NCBI RefSeq assembly: GCF_000620305.1
Contig: NZ_KK211102.1
Location: forward strand, 1 to 64,000
Source of the DNA: Desulfitibacter alkalitolerans DSM 16504
Lineage (GTDB): Bacteria; Bacillota; DSM-16504; Desulfitibacterales; Desulfitibacteraceae
Length of the DNA: 64,000 nucleotides
Reading direction: 5' to 3'
Shown here: piece after piece, positions 10,825 through 19,017 of the stretch
Layout: each line of letters begins with the position of its first letter
How positions within the stretch are numbered: the stretch's first letter is position 1
Made by a program: the position numbers and the translations under genes
Notes under the pieces: model-generated
Seen by the model: only the letters and a program-made list of their open reading frames with translations
What the model was told of the DNA's origin: nothing
Databases searched by the model: none

Positions 10825-11760
10825 CTATCTATCTTCCCTATCATAAGAAAGCATTAACGCTCCTGGAGCACCAATTCTGTTCTTTTGCGTCTGCATTGTT
10901 GCAAATATGAGTACTGCTATAGTAAATAAATAAGGCAGCATGCTTAAGAAATATGCAGGCACAGCCACACCCATGGCCTGGAGTCTGAACCCAAGAGCAG
11001 ATACAGCTCCAAATAGATACGCACCCGCCATGGCCTTTGTTGGGTTCCAAGTAGCAAAAATTACTAGAGCAATTGCAATCCAACCTCTTCCTGCAGTCAT
11101 ATTTTCCAACCAGGTTGGTGCAAATGCCAGGGCAAGGTAAACTCCTGCTATCCCCGAAAATACGCCACCGATAATTACATATACATACCTTACTAAAAAT
11201 ACGTTAATACCTAATGAATCAGCAGCACCTGGATTTTCACCTACTGAGCGCATTTTCAGGCCCGGATTGGTTTTATATATGAAGAACCAAAGTAAGGGAA
11301 CCAATAAATAACTGAAATAAACTAATATATCCTGATTAAAAAATATTGGACCTAGAAATGGAATATCACTTAAATACGGCAGAGCAATTTTTGAAAAGGT
11401 CTTAGGTGCTGGAATACCGATGAGAGATTTCCCAAGAAAGCCGCTTAAGCCTGTTCCAAATATCGTCAAGGCAAGTCCGCTTACAACCTGGTTAGCCTTT
11501 AGGGTAATGCACAAAAAGGCATGAATTGAAGCCACTATTCCACCAACTATCATGCCTGCAAGCAGACCAAGCCATGCGCTTCCAGTCATTACGCAGACCA
11601 TGAAACTAGAGACTGCCCCTGCTAACATCATTCCTTCTATTCCTAAATTTAATACGCCTGTTCTTTCTGCCAAAATTTCCCCTAAAGCAGCATATAATAT
11701 GGGAGTTCCAGCTGTAATGGCAGCAGCCAAAACCGTTATGGTTAACATTGTATAATCCAT
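10825..11760 (-). CDS. nupQ: Nucleoside ABC transporter permease (NupQ/YufQ-like)
   Basis: Inner-membrane permease of a BmpA-type nucleoside importer. The 311-residue protein is almost wholly hydrophobic, with about eight to ten membrane segments, and has the family motifs PILYAALGEILAERTGVLNLG near the N-terminus and SVGENPGAADSLGINV in the cytoplasmic coupling loop. It overlaps the preceding permease gene by one base. The preceding permease is its heterodimer partner. Confidence 0.9.
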   Translation of the reverse strand: MDYTMLTITVLAAAITAGTPILYAALGEILAERTGVLNLGIEGMMLAGAVSSFMVCVMTGSAWLGLLAGMIVGGIVASIHAFLCITLKANQVVSGLALTIFGTGLSGFLGKSLIGIPAPKTFSKIALPYLSDIPFLGPIFFNQDILVYFSYLLVPLLWFFIYKTNPGLKMRSVGENPGAADSLGINVFLVRYVYVIIGGVFSGIAGVYLALAFAPTWLENMTAGRGWIAIALVIFATWNPTKAMAGAYLFGAVSALGFRLQAMGVAVPAYFLSMLPYLFTIAVLIFATMQTQKNRIGAPGALMLSYDREDR

Positions 11761-12881
11761 TATGACTGCCCCCCTTTGTCATCAATTTCGGCATTTTTCC
11801 TTTTAAATTTAATCCTATAGCGGTAAAAAACTTCTCCACCCAAAACGAAAAACAGTATTAAACCCTGAAGCATGTGGGAAGTAGCCAAAGGTAGTCCAAT
11901 TGATTGGATAGAGTAGCCACCTACCAACAAGCCGCCAAACAGAAATGACACTACTACAATTGCAAAGGGGTTTAACCTGGACAGCCATGCAATGATAATG
12001 GCTGTGTATCCATAACCAGGTGACATGGTGGGCTGTAATCTATGGGTGAGGCCAACGGCTTCAACCATCCCTGCAATGCCGGCTATGCCTCCACTTAATG
12101 CAAGGACCAGTATGATATTTCTTTTAATATTCATCCCAGCATACAGTGCTGCATTTGGGCTCTGGCCAATAACCCTGATTTCGTAGCCCCATTTAGTTTT
12201 CTTTAGTAGAAAATATATTATAATTGCAATAATAATTGCTATAAAGATGCCTGTGTGTACCCTTGTATCAAAAAGCCTTGTTAATCTTGCGGCTTGATCA
12301 AAGGGGGCAGTTAAGGGAAAATTAAATCCTGCAGGGTCCCTCCATGGGCCATATATAAAGAAGGCAAACCACAGTATAGCTACATAATTTAACAGAAGGG
12401 TTGTGATTGTCTCATTTACATTAAGCAATGCCCTGGGAATAGCCGGCAATAAACCCCAGAAGGCTCCTCCTAAAAAGCCAAAAAGAAACATTGTTGGCAA
12501 CACCAGGAATCCTGGAAGCCAGGTCATAAACAAGGCAACATAACCGGCAGCCCATGCCCCCATATAGAGCTGTCCCTCTGCTCCAATGTTCCATAACTGC
12601 ATTCTAAAAGCAATGGATACAGCTAAACCAGTGAGTATCAGGGGTATTGCCTTAACCACCGTCTCAGAAATGCCATACTTTGAGCCAAAGGCCCCTTTAA
12701 GCATAACTTGATAAACTTCTATAGGCTTATGGCCTGTAAAATATATAAAAACTGCACCTACCAAAAGAGCCAGGAGAATGGATACAATTGGTACGAGTAT
12801 AGTTATCCATTTAGATGTTGTTAGTCTTTTTTCAAACTTTAGTGAAACTGTACCAGACTGTTTTAGTTGCGTCATTGCCAT
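11760..12881 (-). CDS. nupP: Nucleoside ABC transporter permease (NupP/YufP-like)
   Basis: Second permease of the nucleoside importer, 373 residues. Family marks are LLVGAVFIYFTGHKPIEVY at the first membrane segment, FRMQLWNIGAEGQLYMGAWA, and the coupling motif VIGQSPNAALYAGMNIKRN. Start and stop codons overlap both neighbours by one base, so the ATPase and the two permeases should be made in balanced amounts. Confidence 0.9.
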   Translation of the reverse strand: MAMTQLKQSGTVSLKFEKRLTTSKWITILVPIVSILLALLVGAVFIYFTGHKPIEVYQVMLKGAFGSKYGISETVVKAIPLILTGLAVSIAFRMQLWNIGAEGQLYMGAWAAGYVALFMTWLPGFLVLPTMFLFGFLGGAFWGLLPAIPRALLNVNETITTLLLNYVAILWFAFFIYGPWRDPAGFNFPLTAPFDQAARLTRLFDTRVHTGIFIAIIIAIIIYFLLKKTKWGYEIRVIGQSPNAALYAGMNIKRNIILVLALSGGIAGIAGMVEAVGLTHRLQPTMSPGYGYTAIIIAWLSRLNPFAIVVVSFLFGGLLVGGYSIQSIGLPLATSHMLQGLILFFVLGGEVFYRYRIKFKRKNAEIDDKGGQS

Positions 12882-14410
12882 TATATCACTTCCTCCTGCT
12901 TCAGTTTGGTTCCAGCCATGAGCATGCCAACCTCTTCAACATTAGTTTCATGGGCAGGCATTACACCCATGATGGTTCCTTCGTGCATAACAGCAATTGT
13001 ATCTGACATTTTAAAGATTTCATCCAAGTCCTCTGAAATAAATAAGATAGCAGTCCCCAGTCCTCTTTGTTCCAAAAGTATATCATGAACAGCTTCTATA
13101 GCACTTACATCCAACCCTCTAACTGGATAAACCGCAACTATAAGTCGTGGTTCGCATGAAATTTCTCTTGCAAATAGAAGCTTTTGTAAATTTCCACCTG
13201 ACATTAATTTAACAGGCTTTTCTATGCCAGCAGTTTTAACGTTAAAATCTCTTACCAGCTTGGCAGCTCGCTCTTTGGCATATTTATTGTCAATAAATAG
13301 AGATCTGCACACGGGCTTTTCTCTGTAATTTTTTAAGATTGTGTTTTCAACACAGCATAGGCTTGGAACTAAGCCCATTCCCACTCTATCTTCTGGAATA
13401 TAAGCAACCCTGGCCTCAATAATATCCCTGGGACTAGCATTTGTATAATCCTTGTTTTCAATTTTTATCAAACCCTTTGTAACCTTACGGAGGCCTGTTA
13501 TGACTTCAGCTAATTCTCTTTGACCGTTGCCTGCAACCCCTGCAATACCTAGTATTTCTCCCCCTTTTATTTGGAGGTGTACATCCTTTAATGCAGGGTA
13601 GCCCTTATCACTTAAACAAGAAACATTTTGTAAATCCAATACTACCGGTCCCTCTTGAACAGGTTTTTTATCAACCTGAAGCATTACTTCTCTACCTACC
13701 ATGAGTTTGGTTAGTTCTTTTTTATTTGTATCAACCTTGTTGACAGTGGCTACTGATTTTCCGCCTCTTAGAACTGTTATTTTATCAGCAATATCCATAA
13801 CCTCATTGAGCTTGTGGGTTATAAGAATTACCGCTTTACCTTCTAATGCCATTTGTTTAAGAGTTCTAAAGAGTTCTCGCACCTCTTGAGGTGTTAACAC
13901 AGCTGTTGGTTCATCTAATATTAATATGTCAGCACCCCTGTAAAGCATTTTGATAATTTCCACTCTCTGCTGCTCTCCAACAGAAAGCTGCCAAATCCTG
14001 GCCTTTGGTTCGACTTTGAGGGCAAATCTTTTAGATAAATCTTCTATTTCCTTTTCCAGCTTATCCTTATCAATGAATAAGCCTACGCCTTTTTTACCTA
14101 AGATTATGTTCTCTGCTACAGTAAACGGCTGGACCAGGCGGAAATGCTGATGTACCATGCCTATTCCATGGTCAATGGCTTCCCTAGGTGAGTTTATTCT
14201 AACTGGCTGCCCCTTTATTAAAATCTCACCTTCATCCTGGGCATAGAGTCCTGTCAAGATACTCATTAAGGTACTCTTGCCGGCTCCGTTTTCTCCTAAA
14301 AGGGCGTGAATCTCCCCAGCTTTTGCTTCAAAATTCACCTTGTCATTTGCAACTACTCCTGGAAATCTTTTTGTTATGGACTTCATTTCAACAAGTGGAT
14401 ACTGAGGCAT
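12881..14410 (-). CDS. nupO: Nucleoside ABC transporter ATPase, tandem nucleotide-binding domains (NupO/YufO-like)
   Basis: The 509-residue ATPase energises nucleoside import and contains two ABC domains in one chain, as usual for the ribose/nucleoside class. Domain 1 has Walker A GENGAGKST, signature LSVGEQQRVEI and Walker B ILILDEPTAV. Domain 2 is degenerate, with AGNGQRE for Walker A, signature LMSGGNLQK and RLIVAVYPVRGLD. That asymmetry is normal for this class. It is preceded by a hairpin after the lipoprotein gene that should reduce its expression relative to the binding protein. Confidence 0.93.
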   Translation of the reverse strand: MPQYPLVEMKSITKRFPGVVANDKVNFEAKAGEIHALLGENGAGKSTLMSILTGLYAQDEGEILIKGQPVRINSPREAIDHGIGMVHQHFRLVQPFTVAENIILGKKGVGLFIDKDKLEKEIEDLSKRFALKVEPKARIWQLSVGEQQRVEIIKMLYRGADILILDEPTAVLTPQEVRELFRTLKQMALEGKAVILITHKLNEVMDIADKITVLRGGKSVATVNKVDTNKKELTKLMVGREVMLQVDKKPVQEGPVVLDLQNVSCLSDKGYPALKDVHLQIKGGEILGIAGVAGNGQRELAEVITGLRKVTKGLIKIENKDYTNASPRDIIEARVAYIPEDRVGMGLVPSLCCVENTILKNYREKPVCRSLFIDNKYAKERAAKLVRDFNVKTAGIEKPVKLMSGGNLQKLLFAREISCEPRLIVAVYPVRGLDVSAIEAVHDILLEQRGLGTAILFISEDLDEIFKMSDTIAVMHEGTIMGVMPAHETNVEEVGMLMAGTKLKQEEVI

Positions 14411-14452
14411 ATTTTACCTCCTTAAAAAGAATTTTGCAGAGTTTTATGTTTT

Positions 14453-14486
14453 GATAAAAACGGTTGCTGGTTTTTACCAGCAACCG
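14453..14486 (-). terminator. Intercistronic terminator/attenuator after the binding-protein gene
   Basis: CGGTTGCTGG and CCAGCAACCG form a perfect 10-bp stem around a 6-base loop, followed on the minus strand by TTTTTATC. Placed between the lipoprotein and ATPase genes, it probably lets the binding protein be made in excess over the membrane parts, a common arrangement in ABC importers. Confidence 0.85.
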
Positions 14487-14494
14487 TAATTTGT

Positions 14495-15616
14495 TTATAA
14501 ACTACCAATGACACCTTCTACGAACCAGTCAAAGCCAAGCTTTTCTCCGTCAGTCATTGAAGTTCCTTCTGGAACTTTTACCTGACCAGACTGATCCTTA
14601 ATTGGTCCAGCAAAAATGTCTAACTCTCCAGCAAGAACCTTGGCTTTTGCAGCTTCCACAGCTTCAATCATTTCTGGTGTCATGACATTTTCATTATATG
14701 GAGCAAGATCCACAATGCCGTCCGACATTGGTCCCCAATACTGGTGACTTGACCATGTTCCATCCATTACAGCTTTAACAGTGTTTGCATAATATGGTCC
14801 CCAGTTCCACATTGGACCTGTCATAATGGCATTTGGAGCAAAATGGGTCATGTCAGAGTTGTAGCTAACTCCCCAAACACCTTTTTCTTCAGCTGCCTGC
14901 ATTGGGCCAGGTGTATCCTGGTGCTGTGCTATTACATCTGCGCCCATGTCTAATAAACCTAGAGCTGCCTGCTTCTCAGTACCTGGATCATACCAGGTAT
15001 TTGTCCATACAACGCTTACAGTAGCATCTGGGTTTACTGATTTAACACCTAAAGTAAAGGCGTTGATTCCCCTGACTACCTCAGGAATTGGGAAAGCTGC
15101 AACATAACCAATCTTGTTTGTTTCTGTTTTCATACCAGCAGCTATACCAGATAGGTATCTAGCCTGATAAATCTTGCCAAAGTATGTTCCCATATTATCC
15201 GCTGTTTTATAACCTGAGCAGTGCATAAATACCACATCTGGATATCTTTCTGCAACGCTCAACATATAATCCATAAAACCAAAGCTGGTAGCAAAAATAA
15301 CCTTTGCTCCCTTTTCTGCAAGCTCTGTGATAACTCTTTCAGCATCTGGTCCTTCTTGAACGGCTTCATAGTAAGCCGTCTTTACACCCGGGACATTAGC
15401 TTCTAAGTATTGTCTTCCCAGGTCATGAGCATAGGTCCAGCCACCGTCACCTATTGGACTGACATATACAAAACCTACTAAAAACTCTTCCGGTTCCTCG
15501 CTTGGTGCTGGAGCTGGTGCTGGTTCATCAACCTTTTTACCACCACAACCTGCAACTATCAATGCCAGTGCTAAAATCAACGCCAACAGCACACTCATTT
15601 TTCTAAACTTATTCAT
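14495..15616 (-). CDS. nupN: BMP-family nucleoside-binding lipoprotein (NupN/YufN-like)
   Basis: Solute-binding lipoprotein that delivers purine nucleosides to the permease. The 373-residue precursor has a Lys/Arg-poor n-region (MNKFRKMSV), a hydrophobic core and the lipobox IVAGC, giving a lipid-modified Cys24, followed by a Pro/Ala/Glu linker. The mature part has the BMP features GFVYVSPIGDGGWTYAHD, VIFATSFGFMDY and GYVAAFPIPEVVRGINAF. It is the first gene of the operon and lies about 260 bases downstream of a guanine-type riboswitch. Confidence 0.92.
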   Translation of the reverse strand: MNKFRKMSVLLALILALALIVAGCGGKKVDEPAPAPAPSEEPEEFLVGFVYVSPIGDGGWTYAHDLGRQYLEANVPGVKTAYYEAVQEGPDAERVITELAEKGAKVIFATSFGFMDYMLSVAERYPDVVFMHCSGYKTADNMGTYFGKIYQARYLSGIAAGMKTETNKIGYVAAFPIPEVVRGINAFTLGVKSVNPDATVSVVWTNTWYDPGTEKQAALGLLDMGADVIAQHQDTPGPMQAAEEKGVWGVSYNSDMTHFAPNAIMTGPMWNWGPYYANTVKAVMDGTWSSHQYWGPMSDGIVDLAPYNENVMTPEMIEAVEAAKAKVLAGELDIFAGPIKDQSGQVKVPEGTSMTDGEKLGFDWFVEGVIGSL

Positions 15617-15850
15617 AAACCGTACAACCTCCTCTTTTTACAAACCTTTAAATCCTTATTTCTCTTTTTACACCATGTAAAGACCTAGCACAATAATGAA
15701 AGTTTACGTTAGCAATCACCTCCATTTAAAACTATTCTCTACATTCTCGTATATATTTTAAATGTTAGATATGGATTAGTCTATCATAAATTTACCTTAA
15801 CAAATCCCTGGAATATTAAACTAGATTTAAATAATTATACATATATACAT

Positions 15851-15950
15851 ACAAAAACCCCACCACGAAGGAAAGAATCCTCCGTAGTCGGGTTATTTAC
15901 GGCACCCGGTAGATACTCCCAAACCATATCATTGGGATTATACGCAAAGC
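15851..15950 (-). ncRNA. Purine riboswitch, guanine type, with overlapping terminator
   Basis: On the minus strand CGTATAATCC starts P1, followed by GATATGG, the J2/3 TATCTACCGGG and the P3 GTGCCGTAAATAACCCG, closing with GACTACG. The key pyrimidine is the C of GACTACG, which in known aptamers pairs with guanine or hypoxanthine; the adenine class has U there. The 3' strand of P1 also starts a hairpin (ACTACGGAGG with CCTTCGTGGT) followed by GGGGTTTTT, so ligand binding would fix the OFF-switch geometry. It precedes the nucleoside transporter operon. The remaining 15617-15850 leader holds no gene. Confidence 0.9.
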
Positions 15951-16098
15951 TAAATGACCAATATTTTTTTATATAAAGGATAATTCTCCGAAAATTTAAA
16001 AAATCCTGCTTGGTATCTTGTAAATTTTTTGTAATTTTTCTGCAAGTTATATATGGAGGAATTACATAGTTTTCTTTAATGCACAGCAGGTATTTACC

Positions 16099-16134
16099 CT
16101 ATCACATTGAATAATATGTGATAGCAGCTATTAT
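16099..16134 (+). promoter_or_regulatory. Promoter with overlapping inverted-repeat operator
   Basis: TTGAAT (16107-16112) and TATTAT (16129-16134) are 16 bases apart and make a fair sigma-A promoter about 90 bases before the hydantoinase gene. A perfect 9-bp inverted repeat, CTATCACAT and ATGTGATAG with an 8-base spacer (16099-16124), covers the -35 element and looks like a repressor site. The regulator is unknown. Confidence 0.55.
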
Positions 16135-16225
16135 CAACAATTATTAGGCATTTGAAAGCTGATGAAAAGGTTCGTAAAAGATAATGGGTATATTATATTA
16201 AAATACTATACTGGAGGAATGCAAT

Positions 16226-17605
16226 GTGCAATTAAAAATTACCAATGGAACCATAGTAACGCCCTTTGAATCCTTTAAAGCAGACATTGGAATTGAAAAT
16301 AGTAAAATAGCAGCTATTGGCGATTTAAGCACCCTGTCTGCAGAAAAAACCTTGGATGCCAGGGGTATGTATGTTTTTCCAGGCATTATTGATGTACATA
16401 CCCATTTTGAGACTATGGGTGGAGGAGGCGTAAAGACTGCTGATAACTTTTTTACAGGAACCAGGGCTGCCGCCCTGGGAGGAGTTACAACTATCATTGA
16501 CTTTACCAAACAGGAAAAGGGTGAATTTGTAAAAGAAGCTGTCCATAGAAGATATCTGCAAGCCATGGATCAGGTATGCATCGACTTTGGCCTGCACAGT
16601 CTTTTTACTGATTTGAGCCAGGACTCCTTTAATGCAATACCTGATGTGGTAATGGATGGGTACTCTACTCTTAAACTTTTTACCACCTATAAAAAAACAG
16701 GTTTTTTAGTTGAAGATGGAGAACTTTTGGAAACAATTAGGAAAGCCCATGCCAGCAAGGGCATGGTTATACTCCATGCTGAGAATGATTACCTGTGTGA
16801 ATATTTCACTGAAAAGAATATAGCAGAGGGCAAGCTAGCTCCTGAATATCACCCTTTAAGCAGACCTAATATTGCCGAGGCAGAAGCAGTTTCCAAAGCC
16901 GCTTTATTTGCCGGGTATACTAATAGCTTGTTGTATATAGTGCACCTTTCTACGTCAGAGGGAGCAGAGATTATCAGGCAGGCCAGAAGCAGGGGGGTGC
17001 CCATAATGGCTGAAACCTGTCCGCAATATCTGGTTCTAAATGATGATAAATATCTAGAAACCAACGGCCATTATCATATTGCCACGCCACCCCTTAGGAA
17101 AAAAACAGATCAGGATAAGCTCTGGGAAGGCATTCAGGAAGGTTCCATATCAGTAGTCAGCACAGACCACTGCTCATTTACAACAGCACAAAAGGATAAA
17201 GGCAAGGAATCCTTCAAGGATGTGCCCCCTGGTATTCCTGGTACAGAGACCTTATTGCCGTTAATGCATCACTTTGGAGTAAATCACAATAGGATTTCCC
17301 TTAACAAGCTCGTAGAGGTGCTGTGTCATAACCCGGCTAAAATCTTTGGCATGTATCCAAACAAGGGCACCTTAACTGTTGGTACTGACGCAGATATTGT
17401 CATTTTTGACCCGAACAAAAAGGTTCGTCTAGGCACAGATACCCTTCATATGGGCAGTGACTATTCACCTTATGAAGGAATTGAGGTTCAGGGTTACCCA
17501 AGTACAACTATATTAAGGGGCAATATAATAGTAGAAAATGGTCAGTTTTTAGGGGAAAAAGGCTTTGGGCAGTTTATCAGAAGAAAACAGCCCCAATATG
17601 TCTAG
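16226..17605 (+). CDS. Dihydropyrimidinase / D-hydantoinase
   Basis: This cyclic amidohydrolase opens dihydropyrimidine or hydantoin-type rings using two zinc ions. The 459-residue protein has the ligand set His58 and His60 (DVHTHF), the carbamylated Lys150 (STLKLFTTYKK), His184 (ILHAEND), His240 (YIVHLSTSEG) and Asp314 (STDHCSF), at near-canonical spacing. It starts at GTG with GGAGG eight bases upstream; an ATG two bases earlier is out of frame. It is monocistronic or followed by the lysozyme gene, and is transcribed away from the nucleoside operon. The real substrate may be a pyrimidine, a hydantoin or a purine breakdown product. Confidence 0.92.
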   Translation: MQLKITNGTIVTPFESFKADIGIENSKIAAIGDLSTLSAEKTLDARGMYVFPGIIDVHTHFETMGGGGVKTADNFFTGTRAAALGGVTTIIDFTKQEKGEFVKEAVHRRYLQAMDQVCIDFGLHSLFTDLSQDSFNAIPDVVMDGYSTLKLFTTYKKTGFLVEDGELLETIRKAHASKGMVILHAENDYLCEYFTEKNIAEGKLAPEYHPLSRPNIAEAEAVSKAALFAGYTNSLLYIVHLSTSEGAEIIRQARSRGVPIMAETCPQYLVLNDDKYLETNGHYHIATPPLRKKTDQDKLWEGIQEGSISVVSTDHCSFTTAQKDKGKESFKDVPPGIPGTETLLPLMHHFGVNHNRISLNKLVEVLCHNPAKIFGMYPNKGTLTVGTDADIVIFDPNKKVRLGTDTLHMGSDYSPYEGIEVQGYPSTTILRGNIIVENGQFLGEKGFGQFIRRKQPQYV

Positions 17606-17788
17606 GCAGTGATACGCTAAAATGCCATTAAGGTAAAATAATGGTAACGCTCCAAACAGTATATAGCAGTATATAATCAGTATACTAAATATTTAATTCA
17701 AACCTTTCAGATACTTTTTGTAACAAAATGACGCTAAAAATATATGATGTATTAATGTATCTAAGCTTTTATACTAAGAGGTTTCCAA

Positions 17789-18475
17789 TTGCAAAAGGCA
17801 AGTGCAAGCTGTTTACACGGAATAGATGTTTCCCATTGGCAGGGGGAAATAGATTGGCATTCTGTAAAAAAAGCTAATATAAGCTTTGCCTATATTAAAT
17901 CTACTGAAGGAAGAACATATACCGATCCCAGATTTATAAGTAATGCAAGGGGAGCATTAGCAGCAAACATCCCAACAGGTGCATACCACTTTGCCAGGCC
18001 AGACAATAATCCAACCAAACAGGGGGCTATTGAAGAAGCGAAGCATTTTATCAAAACCATGGCAGAAGGCTTTGGGAAAAATAGAGTTGGTGACATACTT
18101 CCGGTTTTGGACTTAGAGGTACCGCCGGCCAAAAAAGACTCCAAAGCAGCTACCCATGAAATTTTAGAGTGGGCTGCCTCATTTGACCGCTATTTTACAG
18201 AGAATACTGGCAGAGCTTTAATGCTTTATACTGGAAGCTATTTTATCAAAGAACATAACAATTTTAATCATCCTGCCCATGGCTTTATCCTTGCTCATAT
18301 GCCCCTTTGGATTGCAATGTATCCCCATGCAAGGGGTAACCCGGAATATCCTGACAATGCAGGTGGTTGGGCCAGATGGACAGCATGGCAGTACACCAAT
18401 TCAGGAAAGGTGAAAGGCATCAAGGGAAATGTTGATTTAAACTGGGCTGTGCCAGATCTGATTAGGAGCTGCTAG
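17789..18475 (+). CDS. GH25 family lysozyme (muramidase)
   Basis: GH25 enzymes cut the glycan strands of peptidoglycan. The 228-residue protein has the hallmark HGIDVSHWQGEIDW with the active-site Asp, YIKSTEGRTYTDPRF, GAYHFARPD, the catalytic-pair region PVLDLEVPP, LWIAMY and AWQYTNSGKV. It starts at TTG behind AAGAGG; the upstream in-frame stop at 17762 leaves no room for a signal peptide, and none is seen. It might act after lysis, in the spore, or leave by another route. It has no cell-wall binding repeats. Confidence 0.88.
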   Translation: MQKASASCLHGIDVSHWQGEIDWHSVKKANISFAYIKSTEGRTYTDPRFISNARGALAANIPTGAYHFARPDNNPTKQGAIEEAKHFIKTMAEGFGKNRVGDILPVLDLEVPPAKKDSKAATHEILEWAASFDRYFTENTGRALMLYTGSYFIKEHNNFNHPAHGFILAHMPLWIAMYPHARGNPEYPDNAGGWARWTAWQYTNSGKVKGIKGNVDLNWAVPDLIRSC

Positions 18476-18626
18476 TACTTATCCTATGTGCATCTTAACC
18501 TGCTTCATCTTCCCAGAATAGAGCTCTGGCTCCATCAAATCTAATAATAATTCTATTCATCTTAAGTATTTGTTGGGCAGGCATAACGAACATCTGGAAG
18601 GTGATAGGAAAAATAATAGAAATTTC

Positions 18627-18655
18627 TTGACATTTCCAGTAGTGGAAATTAAAAT
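18627..18655 (+). promoter_or_regulatory. bzaA: Sigma-A promoter of the bza operon
   Basis: TTGACA (18627-18632) and TAAAAT (18650-18655) are separated by exactly 17 bases. Transcription should start near 18662, just before the cobalamin riboswitch. The spacer contains the inverted repeat ATTTCCA/TGGAAAT, which might bind a regulator. The preceding stretch 18476-18626 has no gene. Confidence 0.75.
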
Positions 18656-18680
18656 GTTGATAAAGTTAATAAACTGCTAT

Positions 18681-18870
18681 GTGCAAATTGGTGCCTCCAG
18701 ATGGAGGTCAAAAGGGAATTGGGTGCAAGTCCCAAACGGTCCCGCCACTGTAACCGGAGAGCTGCTTTACAAATATCCACTGTTCTTCACGCCCTTTGGG
18801 ATAAGGAGAATGGGAAGGAGTAAAGCCGCAATGATACGGAAGTCAGGAAACCTGCCTGTTTGCAAGAGGA
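18681..18870 (+). ncRNA. Cobalamin (adenosylcobalamin-type) riboswitch
   Basis: The conserved core is present in order: GGTGCC at about 18690, AAAAGGGAATTGGGTGCAAG, CCCGCCACTGTAACCG, and the B12 box AAGTCAGGAAACCTGCCT around 18839-18857. The riboswitch folds on B12 and turns down the genes downstream. The genes make the lower ligand of B12, so this is direct end-product control. An apparent short ORF across this region (18570-18887) is an artefact of the RNA. Confidence 0.95.
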
Positions 18871-18919
18871 AAGTCTCTCGGGAATAGAGACAGACAACTG
18901 CAGCATTGAGGATGATGGT

Positions 18920-18967
18920 AAAGTCTTCAGCCAGATTTTTATTTTGGCTGGGGACTTTTATTTTTTC
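18920..18967 (+). terminator. Riboswitch expression-platform terminator
   Basis: AAAGTC-TT-CAGCC pairs with GGCTG-GG-GACTTT, followed by TTATTTTTTC. Placed between the cobalamin aptamer and bzaA, it is the expected stop when B12 is bound. The bzaA ribosome binding site (AAGGAGG) lies about 40 bases further on. Confidence 0.85.
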
Positions 18968-19017
18968 TATCTAAGGTTGGGGACTTTTTAATATTAAAAA
19001 CCAAGGAGGTAAAAGCA

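Noticed and set aside
15880-15950. Adenine-type reading of the purine riboswitch
   Set aside because: The specificity position is C (GACTACG), not U, so guanine-type is better supported.
18570-18887. Plus-strand open frame of 105 codons
   Set aside because: It runs through the bza promoter and the cobalamin aptamer, has no ribosome binding site and no recognisable product.
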